32,479 bases of DNA from Bryobacterales bacterium (lineage in GTDB: Bacteria; Acidobacteriota; Terriglobia; Bryobacterales; Bryobacteraceae): assembly GCA_016789745.1 (NCBI GenBank), contig JAEUQF010000472.1:1-32479 (forward strand), in the 5' to 3' direction. Shown here piece by piece: positions 16,008 to 22,742 of the stretch; within the stretch, counting starts at the first letter, position 1, and every line of letters starts with the position of its first letter. The notes under the pieces are model-generated. The model was not told the DNA's origin. It was given only the letters and a program-made list of their open reading frames with translations, and searched no databases. The position numbers and the translations under genes were made by a program.

Positions 16008-16741
16008 ACCATTGCCCGCAGGGTGGCGGCGATGCGGGTCGCCAGGTCCGGATCGGCGAAGGCCACCTCGCCAAGCAGCGCCTCGATGACCACGCCGAAC
16101 GCCCGCCGCAATTCCCCGGCATTGAGGCCGCACGGAATGGAGTCTTGCAGCAGTTCGAGCACCTCTGGCGGCAGTTGGTCATAGCCGCGCGCATGGTGCG
16201 GCGACAGGCCCAGGCGCAGACAGGCCAGTTGCAGCGCATGATCCCGCGTGCCGTTCAGCATGTATTCGGCCTGCCACCACCGGCCGCGGGCGAGGGCGCT
16301 ACGCACATGCAGCGCGTGCAGCCAGGCCATGCCGATCAACCCGGCAGTATCGGGCGCGGGGAATGATGCCGCCGTGCCAGCTTCGCCGAACACTACCCCA
16401 AACGCAGGTCCCAAGGGCCGGAAATCGGGTTGCGGCACAAAGGCCATATCCACCTGCAGCGTGTTTCGCAGCAGAAACACGCGGTAGATCCAGCGGCCGG
16501 CGTGGACATCGGTATGGGCGACGGCATCGCATTCGCCATACAGGTGCCGCGTCCAATCGGCCAGCACGGCTGTCATCGAAGCGCCCCCGCCTACGGCGAA
16601 GGCAAGGTCGATATCGGACCAGTCATCCTCGGCATCGGCCGCCGCGGAGCCGGTGATCGCCCCGCTGCTGATTCGCGTATCCTTGCGGGCACGCTCCAGC
16701 AGCGCCAGCCGCAGCGCATCGCGATCGGCCGCCGTGTACAT
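16004..16741 (-). CDS. Nucleotidyltransferase-fold protein (pol-beta type)
   Basis: The 245-residue protein starts with a pol-beta-type nucleotidyltransferase core. It has GS at residues 31-32, the metal-binding pair Asp43 and Asp45 in WSDIDLAF, and a third carboxylate at Asp98 in LQVDMAF. All three are kept, so catalysis is plausible. The C-terminal half is helical (RGRWWQAEYMLNGTRDHALQ), as in stand-alone family members that modify small molecules or nucleic acids. The ATG at 16741 is two bases after the rapZ stop, so it is probably translated from the same mRNA as rapZ. The substrate is unknown. It resembles aminoglycoside nucleotidyltransferases only in fold, so no resistance function should be assumed. 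Confidence 0.82.
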   Translation of the reverse strand: MYTAADRDALRLALLERARKDTRISSGAITGSAAADAEDDWSDIDLAFAVGGGASMTAVLADWTRHLYGECDAVAHTDVHAGRWIYRVFLLRNTLQVDMAFVPQPDFRPLGPAFGVVFGEAGTAASFPAPDTAGLIGMAWLHALHVRSALARGRWWQAEYMLNGTRDHALQLACLRLGLSPHHARGYDQLPPEVLELLQDSIPCGLNAGELRRAFGVVIEALLGEVAFADPDLATRIAATLRAMV

Positions 16742-16743
16742 CT

Positions 16744-17622
16744 TTAGTGCCGCCCGGCGTCGCGATGGGCTTCCTTCACCTTGTACCCTACCTTCGTCAG
16801 CCGCCGCCTGATTTCGCGCGTGATCATCACCGAGCGATGCTGTCCGCCGGTGCAGCCGAAGGCGATGGTGAGGTAGCTCTTCCCTTCCCGCATATAGTGT
16901 GGGATCAGGTAGACCAGCAGTTGCGTGATACGCTCCATGAACTCCTGCGTCTGCGGGAAGCTGCGGATGTAGCGCGCCACGCTGGGGTGCTTGCCGGTCA
17001 GGTGTTTGAACTCGGGAATATAGTTCGGATTCGGCAGGAAACGGACGTCGAAGACCAGGTCGCTATCGGTAGGGATCCCGTGACGATAGCCGAAGCTGGT
17101 CACCGAGATCATCAGCTTGGCTTCCTGCGAAGTACCGCGGAACTTCTCGCTGACGATGTCGCGGAGTTCGTGCACATTGAAGCGCGAGGTCTCGATGATG
17201 TGGTCGGCCAGCGAGCGGATGGGCGCCAGTTCCTGCCGTTCCTGGCTCAGGCTCTCGGAGACAGAGCCAGTGCGGCCCAGCGGATGCGGCCGCCGGGTTT
17301 CGCTGAAGCGGCGGATGATGGTGTCATCGTCTGCTTCGAGAAACACCAGCGTGGTATGAACTTCCTTGCGCAGTCTTTCCAGAAGCGCGGGAAATGCACT
17401 CAGGCTGGCCTGATCGCGGATATCAATACCCAGCGCCGCGCAGGAAATCGAGGGGGAGGACTTGGTTAACTCGGCAAACTTGGGAATGAGCGAAATCGGC
17501 AGATTATCCACCGAGTAGAATCCCAAGTCCTCCAGGCATTTGAGAACAGTGCCTTTCCCGGAGCCGCTAAGACCGGTGACGACAACTAACTCCGGCTTGG
17601 ATGTTTCGTTCGGTCTTGCCAT
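16744..17622 (-). CDS. rapZ: RapZ/YvcJ-family P-loop nucleotide-binding protein
   Basis: The 292-residue protein has the RapZ N-terminal P-loop (GLSGSGKGT, residues 17-25; the residue after Lys is Gly, as in adenylate kinases). It also has the family stretch LEDLGFYSVDNLP (30-42). The C-terminus carries FGCTGGQHRSV (about 254-264), typical of the ligand-binding half. In Enterobacteria RapZ senses glucosamine-6-phosphate and guides RNase E to a small RNA; in other phyla the exact role is less clear. It follows hpf and rpoN in the usual order. The ATG at 17622 has no ribosome-binding site at a normal distance; the only strong one (AGGAGG) lies about 19 bases upstream. Confidence 0.95.
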   Translation of the reverse strand: MARPNETSKPELVVVTGLSGSGKGTVLKCLEDLGFYSVDNLPISLIPKFAELTKSSPSISCAALGIDIRDQASLSAFPALLERLRKEVHTTLVFLEADDDTIIRRFSETRRPHPLGRTGSVSESLSQERQELAPIRSLADHIIETSRFNVHELRDIVSEKFRGTSQEAKLMISVTSFGYRHGIPTDSDLVFDVRFLPNPNYIPEFKHLTGKHPSVARYIRSFPQTQEFMERITQLLVYLIPHYMREGKSYLTIAFGCTGGQHRSVMITREIRRRLTKVGYKVKEAHRDAGRH

Positions 17623-17634
17623 AAGGGAAAAGCC

Positions 17635-17647
17635 AATTTTACCTCCT
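17635..17647 (-). promoter_or_regulatory. Ribosome-binding site with in-frame ATT ahead of rapZ
   Basis: On the minus strand AGGAGGT (17647-17641) overlaps the hpf stop codon. It is followed after three bases by ATT (17637-17635), which is in frame with the rapZ ATG five codons further on. The ATG itself has only pyrimidine-rich DNA just before it. Either spacing is unusual here, or the natural start is the non-standard ATT. Confidence 0.45.
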
Positions 17648-18245
17648 AACCCTCGATCAGGTCGAAGTGGCCGTCGGCGCGGCGTACCAGGACGCTCACG
17701 CGGTCGCTGTCCGCATCGCGATAAGCGATGTGGCTCTTGCCGTCGGTGAGTTCCAGCATGGCCTCATCCACGGTCATGGGCTTACGCAGTGTTTTGGGAT
17801 TCAGCTTGAAGACGCGGCCGCCTGCCGGAGCAGCCTTGGCCGCGGCAGCAGCCTTCTTGGCGTCGCTCTTCTTCGCCGCCGATTTGGCCGGAACTTCCGC
17901 CGGCGTATCGGTCATGGCCGGTTCGGCCCGTTTGGTTTTCGCCACCGGCCGCCGGCTGGTGTCGCGCCGTTTTTCACCTACCTTCAAGACCTGCTTTTCC
18001 AACTTCTCGATGGCGAGAACGCCAGCCTGGAGCGGATCGGAGTTGGAGCCAATGCCGACCAGAGGCCGGTCATAGTACTGCACCGTGATTTCGGCGTGAT
18101 GCAGATGCCGTTCGGTGGTGAGGATGACGCGGGCGCTCTTTTCTCCGCCCCGGTCGAGGAGTTTGGCAATTTTCTTGAGTTTCTCCTCGAACTTCTTCTT
18201 CTGCGGAGCCGCAAGCGCGGCCTGTCCGGTGTAGGTAATGGTCAT
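17646..18245 (-). CDS. hpf: Long-form ribosome hibernation promoting factor
   Basis: The 199-residue protein has an N-terminal S30AE domain (about residues 1-100, with HHAEITVQYYDRPLVGIG) and a C-terminal dimerisation domain (about 145-199, with NPKTLRKPMTVDEAMLEL and VLVRRADGHFDLIEG). Together they mark the long HPF form that dimerises 70S ribosomes into 100S in stationary phase. The linker is rich in Lys and Ala. The ATG at 18245 is chosen for its GGAGG ribosome-binding site and because it begins the S30AE domain; the frame runs 68 unlike codons further upstream. It lies between rpoN and rapZ. A perfect inverted repeat lies in its leader. Confidence 0.96.
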   Translation of the reverse strand: MTITYTGQAALAAPQKKKFEEKLKKIAKLLDRGGEKSARVILTTERHLHHAEITVQYYDRPLVGIGSNSDPLQAGVLAIEKLEKQVLKVGEKRRDTSRRPVAKTKRAEPAMTDTPAEVPAKSAAKKSDAKKAAAAAKAAPAGGRVFKLNPKTLRKPMTVDEAMLELTDGKSHIAYRDADSDRVSVLVRRADGHFDLIEG

Positions 18246-18308
18246 GGTATTTCCTCCCAAACGAGAGCGGGCAAGCAACGGCAAATAGCTGCTCCGCTCC
18301 GAAACAGG

Positions 18309-18332
18309 GAAGGCCCCAGGAAGAGGGCCTTC
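18309..18332 (-). other. Perfect 8-bp inverted repeat in the rpoN-hpf spacer
   Basis: GAAGGCCC (18309-18316) and GGGCCTTC (18325-18332) are complementary, with an 8-base loop. The hairpin lies after rpoN and about 64 bases ahead of the hpf ATG on the same strand. No T-run follows on the minus strand, so it is not a textbook terminator. It could slow transcription, protect an mRNA end, or let hpf be expressed separately from rpoN. Confidence 0.5.
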
Positions 18333-18387
18333 GGCGAAAAATCGTGATGGGGAACCGCGGCAAAAGCCGTCATGGGGGCTCCAGGGG

Positions 18388-19968
18388 TTATTCGCGTTTG
18401 CGGCGATGATGGGTGGAAGGGATACCCATATCTTCGCGGTACTTCGCAACCGTGCGACGGGTTACCTGGATCCCCTCGGCCTGCAGCTTCTCGGTGATCT
18501 GCTCATCGGTAAGGGGCTTGGAGGAGTCTTCCTCCTCGATCATCTTCTTCACCCGGCGCTTCAGGATGAGCAGCGGCGTTCCGCCACCGCTGGGACCCTG
18601 TACGGCTTCGGAGAAGAAAAAGCGCAACTCGAAGACGCCCTGCGGCGTGTGTGCGTACTTATTGGCCACCGCGCGGCTCACCGTGGAAGCATGCACACCT
18701 ATCTCTTCGGCAACATCCTTGATCATCATCGGCCGCAGACGATCCAAACCATGCTCCAGGAATTCCTCCTGGCGCCCGATGATGGCCTGGCACACCTTGA
18801 AGATGGTCTGCTTGCGCTGCTCGATGTTCTTCATTAACTGGAGCGCGCTCTGGTAGCGCTCCTTCATATAATTGCGGACTTCCTTGCTCGGCTCCTGGTC
18901 GCGGTCCAGCATGCGCCGGTACTCCGGATTCAGGCGCAGGATCGGCAGGTCGTCGTCGCTGATCTGGATCAGGTAATCCTCGCCATCCTTATAGATATAG
19001 ACGTCGGGTTGCACGGCGCGTGCACCGGCGCCGGAATAGCGCAGGCCGGGGCGCGGATCCAGGTGCCGGATGACATCGAGGGCGATGCTGATGTGCTCCA
19101 GCGGGCGGCCCAGCAGGCGGGCGATCTCCTTGGGCTGCCGGGCTTCCAGAAGCTTCATGCAGTCGGCGACGATCATCCAGGCAACGCCGCCTTTGCCGTT
19201 GCGGCTTTCCAGTTGCAGCAGCAGGCATTCGCGAGGGTCACGGGCACCCACGCCGGCCGGATCGCAGCTCTGCACGGCCTTCAGGGCCGTTTCCAGATCC
19301 TCGATCTTATGATTGCCTTCCGACGCCAGGTCGGCCAGGGTTTCGGTCAGATAGCCGTTCTCGTCCAGGTTGCCGACGATGGTGTCGGCGGCGTCTCGCA
19401 CGTCGTCGTTCAGCACCATCAGGGCCAGTTGCTGGTCCAGATGGCTTGACAGCGTTACGGGCGAGGAGAGGAAGGTCTCAAACGACGGCTTCTCCACCGA
19501 TTCCGAGGCCGGCGACTTGTATCCCGGATCCAGGTAATCGTCGAAGTAGCTGCCGAAGTCGATTTCGTCGAAGCTGTCCTTGCGCTCGCCGGCGGCGGTC
19601 TCGTCGGCAGTGGCGGCGGAGGAGGACTCCGACAGGGTCCGCTCGGCATCCATCGTCGCCGGCATCTCGAACTCGAAGGACGACGATTCGAAGCTCTCGG
19701 CCTGCCCGCTCTGGGCGGCCTCGGTCACCGACAGGTCGGCTGGGTTGGACACCCGTTCGGCTTCCAACAGGACCTGCACTTCCTGCGGGGTGAGTTCCTC
19801 ACCCTCGGCGGATTCTTCCAGGAAGGGGTTGTTGGCCATTTCCTGGGAGATCATCTCCCGCAGTTCCTGCCGGTTCAACTGCAGGACCGTCACCATCTGG
19901 ACAAGGCCAGGAGTGAGGATCTGCTTTTGCGCGACTTTGAGTTGCAGATGTGGCGAAAGCAAGCTCAT
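18388..19968 (-). CDS. rpoN: RNA polymerase sigma-54 factor
   Basis: The 526-residue protein shows region I (MSLLSPHLQLKVAQKQILTP and on to residue about 52), which contacts activators, and a long acidic Ser/Glu/Asp-rich region II (about 53-170). The core-binding and DNA-binding regions follow. The C-terminal RpoN box reads TRRTVAKYRE (503-512) instead of the usual ARRTVAKYRE. Sigma-54 directs transcription from -24/-12 promoters with enhancer-binding proteins. It is somewhat longer than typical (about 480 residues), mainly because of region II. It starts the rpoN-hpf-rapZ run and is divergent from the metallopeptidase gene, with only 79 bases between them. Confidence 0.97.
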   Translation of the reverse strand: MSLLSPHLQLKVAQKQILTPGLVQMVTVLQLNRQELREMISQEMANNPFLEESAEGEELTPQEVQVLLEAERVSNPADLSVTEAAQSGQAESFESSSFEFEMPATMDAERTLSESSSAATADETAAGERKDSFDEIDFGSYFDDYLDPGYKSPASESVEKPSFETFLSSPVTLSSHLDQQLALMVLNDDVRDAADTIVGNLDENGYLTETLADLASEGNHKIEDLETALKAVQSCDPAGVGARDPRECLLLQLESRNGKGGVAWMIVADCMKLLEARQPKEIARLLGRPLEHISIALDVIRHLDPRPGLRYSGAGARAVQPDVYIYKDGEDYLIQISDDDLPILRLNPEYRRMLDRDQEPSKEVRNYMKERYQSALQLMKNIEQRKQTIFKVCQAIIGRQEEFLEHGLDRLRPMMIKDVAEEIGVHASTVSRAVANKYAHTPQGVFELRFFFSEAVQGPSGGGTPLLILKRRVKKMIEEEDSSKPLTDEQITEKLQAEGIQVTRRTVAKYREDMGIPSTHHRRKRE

Positions 19969-20047
19969 CTCTCTGCAATTATTCTACCAGTCAAGGTGCG
20001 GAACCGAGCCCTTGCTTTTGAATATAGTTCGTGGCTAGGCTGGGCCT

Positions 20048-21769
20048 GTGGTGAGGGTCGCTACGCTTGCGGTATTCCTGACGCTGCTCCGCATCCCGGC
20101 AGACGCACGCTGGTGGCGGGTGGAGGCGGGGCCGCTGGTGGTCTACACGGACGCTGGGGAGCAGGCAGGATTGGACTTAGCACGGCGCCTGGAACTGGCG
20201 CGGCGGCTGTTTTCCACTACGCTGCTGCGCGGCCGGCCGCCGATTCCGGTGGTTGCTTTCGGCCTCAAGGACACCAATCGCTTCCGGTCCCTGCGCCCCA
20301 CCGAGATCACCAAGGGCTTCTACCAGGGCGCTGCCGAGCGCGATTACATCGTGGTGCACCTGGAAAATAAGGGTGTGCCGGCGCGCGTGGCCTTTCATGA
20401 ATACGCGCACCTGGCGCTGAACCATGCGAGCGGGCCGCTGCCGCCGTGGCTGGAGGAGGGTTTCTCGGAGGTCTATTCGACCGTGGAGGAGCGCGACGGC
20501 AAGGTGCGATTGGGGGCTCCGGTGCCCGAGCATCTGCGGCTACTGGCGCGCACGCCGCTGCTGGCGGCTTCCGAGTTGGGGGCGGTAAGCAAAGAATCGC
20601 CGGTGTTTTCGCAGGCGCATCAGGCGGGCATCTTCTATGCGCAAAGCTGGGCGGTGGCGCACTACCTTTTGTTGGACCAGCGGAACAAGAGCGGCTGCGG
20701 CGGGCTGTTGGCGGCGCTGCAGGCCGAACCGGCACAGGCGGCGCTGCAGCGCACCTGCGGGCGGTCGCTCACCGAGATCGTGGCCGAACTGCGGCCTTAC
20801 GTGAGCCGCACGATGCTACCGGTGATCGAATTCGTGCTGCCAGTTGAGCCAGTGGCAGAGGCGAAGGTAAGCCCGGTGGAAGACTGGGAGGGCGACCTGG
20901 CCTATGCCGAACTCGCGCTCGGCGCCGGACATCCGGAAGTGGCCGAGAAGGTGTATCGCAAGTGGGAGAAGGTGACGCCGGATTCGGCAGTTGCGGCAAC
21001 GCGATTGGGTCTGATGGCGCTGGCGCGCAAGCGGGAAGACGAGGCACTGCGCCTTTTCGAGCAGGCGATGCAGATGCCGGGCACGCCGGCGACCGCTCCT
21101 TTTGAGTATGCGATGCTGCTGCGGGAGAAGGGTGAGGATCGCGGCGAGGTGCGTCGCCACTTGCAGCGCGCGGTCGACCTGAACCCGCAGTTGGCCGAGG
21201 CGCAGTACCTGTTGGGCCTGATGGACGCCGCCGACAGCCGCCATGCCGAGGCGATCGGGCGTTTCGAACGGGCGCTGGCGGTGCTGCCGCGGCAATCGCC
21301 GTTCTGGCGGGCGTTGGCGGAGAGTTACGAAGCGGTGGGAGAGAAGGACCAGGCTCGAGCCGCGGCACACCGTGCTCTGGATGCCGCGCAGACCAGCGAA
21401 GACCAGGCGATGGCGTCGGGGCTTCTGCGGCAGTTGGAGTCAGGCGAGGCGCCGAAGCTGAAGACACGGCCGAAGGAAGAAACGCCGGCCGGGTGGCAGA
21501 ACAAACAGGGCGCCGAACGCGTGGCGGGCATTCTGGAGCGAATCGACTGCCTGGGCCCATCGGCACGGATTCATGTAAGGACCGAAGGGCGGCTGCGGAC
21601 CTATTGGGTAGAGAAGCCCGGCGAGGTGTTGCTGAAGAACGCCAGTTCGATGACGTTCACCTTCCGCTGCGGGGTGCAGCAGCCGGTGGCGGTGGCGATT
21701 GAATTTGAGCCGAAGGTGGACGCGGAGCGCCTGACCAGCGGCGTGATCACGGGAATTGAGTTCCGCTAG
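20048..21769 (+). CDS. Gluzincin-like metallopeptidase with TPR repeats
   Basis: The 573-residue protein begins with a short leader (VATLAVFLTLLRIPADA), so it is probably exported. Residues 117-121 are HEYAH, a zinc-binding HExxH motif. WLEEGFSE (134-141) supplies the likely third ligand Glu, as in gluzincins of the DUF1570/M1-like group. Residues about 285-470 contain TPR-like helices (AYAELALGAGHPEVAEKVYRK and further copies). The final 80 residues form a separate strand-rich domain with two Cys. Two adjacent GTG codons (20048, 20051) can start it; no ATG fits. The 3' end overlaps the convergent NHL gene by four bases, and both stops lie within a CTAG. Peptidase activity is inferred from the motif only. 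Confidence 0.82.
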   Translation: MVRVATLAVFLTLLRIPADARWWRVEAGPLVVYTDAGEQAGLDLARRLELARRLFSTTLLRGRPPIPVVAFGLKDTNRFRSLRPTEITKGFYQGAAERDYIVVHLENKGVPARVAFHEYAHLALNHASGPLPPWLEEGFSEVYSTVEERDGKVRLGAPVPEHLRLLARTPLLAASELGAVSKESPVFSQAHQAGIFYAQSWAVAHYLLLDQRNKSGCGGLLAALQAEPAQAALQRTCGRSLTEIVAELRPYVSRTMLPVIEFVLPVEPVAEAKVSPVEDWEGDLAYAELALGAGHPEVAEKVYRKWEKVTPDSAVAATRLGLMALARKREDEALRLFEQAMQMPGTPATAPFEYAMLLREKGEDRGEVRRHLQRAVDLNPQLAEAQYLLGLMDAADSRHAEAIGRFERALAVLPRQSPFWRALAESYEAVGEKDQARAAAHRALDAAQTSEDQAMASGLLRQLESGEAPKLKTRPKEETPAGWQNKQGAERVAGILERIDCLGPSARIHVRTEGRLRTYWVEKPGEVLLKNASSMTFTFRCGVQQPVAVAIEFEPKVDAERLTSGVITGIEFR

Positions 21770-22692
21770 CGCACGATGGCGAACTTCTGCACGCGCCAGT
21801 TCTTGATTTCCGCCACGTAGATGGCACCGGTGGAATCCACCGCCATGTGATGCGCGAAGTCGAATTTGCCCGGGGCTTTGCCGAAGGAGCCGAGGGTTCC
21901 GATAATCTGGCCGTCCAGGTTCAGCTTGACGACGCGGTTATTCTCGCCGTCGCACATGTAGATGGCGTTATCGCGCGCGGCATAATACAGGCCCCATGGC
22001 TGGCCGACGCCGGTCCACTTGTTCAGGAAGTTGCCGTCGGCATCGAAGACCTGGATGCGGTTATTGGTGCGGTCAGCAACGTACAGTTTGCCGTCACGAT
22101 CAATGGTAATGTCGTGGGCGATGTCGAACTGCGAATTGCCGGTGCCCTTGCTGCCCCAGTGCTTCACGTAGTCGCCATCCTTCGTATAGCGGACGACGCG
22201 CTGGTTCACGTAGCCATCGGAGACATAGAAGCTGCCGTTGGGATGGAAGGCGAGCGAGGTCGGCCGGTTGAAGGCATAGGGAGTATCGTTGGTGCCCGGC
22301 TGGCCGCCGGCGTTGGCGATCACCATCAGCAGTTTGCCCTGCGGAGTGAACTTGAGCAGCGCATGACCGACGACGTCCACCAGCCAGACGTTGCCTTGCG
22401 GGTCGACCCGGATGCCGTGCGAGGATTTCACCGGTACCTCCTTCCAGGCCTGCAGCAGCTTGCCGTTCTTGTCGAACTGCATGACAGGATGAGGACCGCG
22501 ATTGAAGACCCAGACGTTGTCGTGCCGGTCGACATCCACGCCGGAGACTTCGCCGAAGTTCCAGCCCTCGGGCAACTGCGCCCAATTCGCCACCAGCCCA
22601 TGCGGCAGCGGCGGACCGGATTTCAGCGATTGCGCAGGGGCCAGCGCGAGCAAGGCACCGAAGGCGAGGACGGCGGGAAGCAGTCGAGTCAT
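21766..22692 (-). CDS. Exported NHL-repeat beta-propeller protein
   Basis: The 308-residue protein has a signal peptide (MTRLLPAVLAFGALLALAPA). At least five NHL repeats follow, with motifs such as GIRVDPQGNVWLVD, SLAFHPNGSFYVSD and DITIDRDGKLYVADRTNNR. The whole mature chain forms a single beta-propeller, similar to the lyase domain of peptidyl-alpha-hydroxyglycine alpha-amidating enzymes. I cannot see that its catalytic residues are conserved, so I call only the fold. The ATG at 22692 is preferred over a TTG at 22728 because it starts the signal peptide. It is the last gene of a four-gene minus-strand run of exported propeller proteins. Confidence 0.85.
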   Translation of the reverse strand: MTRLLPAVLAFGALLALAPAQSLKSGPPLPHGLVANWAQLPEGWNFGEVSGVDVDRHDNVWVFNRGPHPVMQFDKNGKLLQAWKEVPVKSSHGIRVDPQGNVWLVDVVGHALLKFTPQGKLLMVIANAGGQPGTNDTPYAFNRPTSLAFHPNGSFYVSDGYVNQRVVRYTKDGDYVKHWGSKGTGNSQFDIAHDITIDRDGKLYVADRTNNRIQVFDADGNFLNKWTGVGQPWGLYYAARDNAIYMCDGENNRVVKLNLDGQIIGTLGSFGKAPGKFDFAHHMAVDSTGAIYVAEIKNWRVQKFAIVR

Positions 22693-22742
22693 GAGCGCTA
22701 GCGTATGGGAGACGGCGAACGAAGTCAACCTTAGAGAGCGGC

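Noticed and set aside
16004..16741. Calling the nucleotidyltransferase an aminoglycoside-resistance enzyme
   Set aside because: Only the common fold and metal ligands are shared; no resistance-family motif or mobile context is seen.
18246..18449. An hpf start further upstream
   Set aside because: The extra 68 codons lack similarity to the family, and the GGAGG site supports the ATG at 18245.
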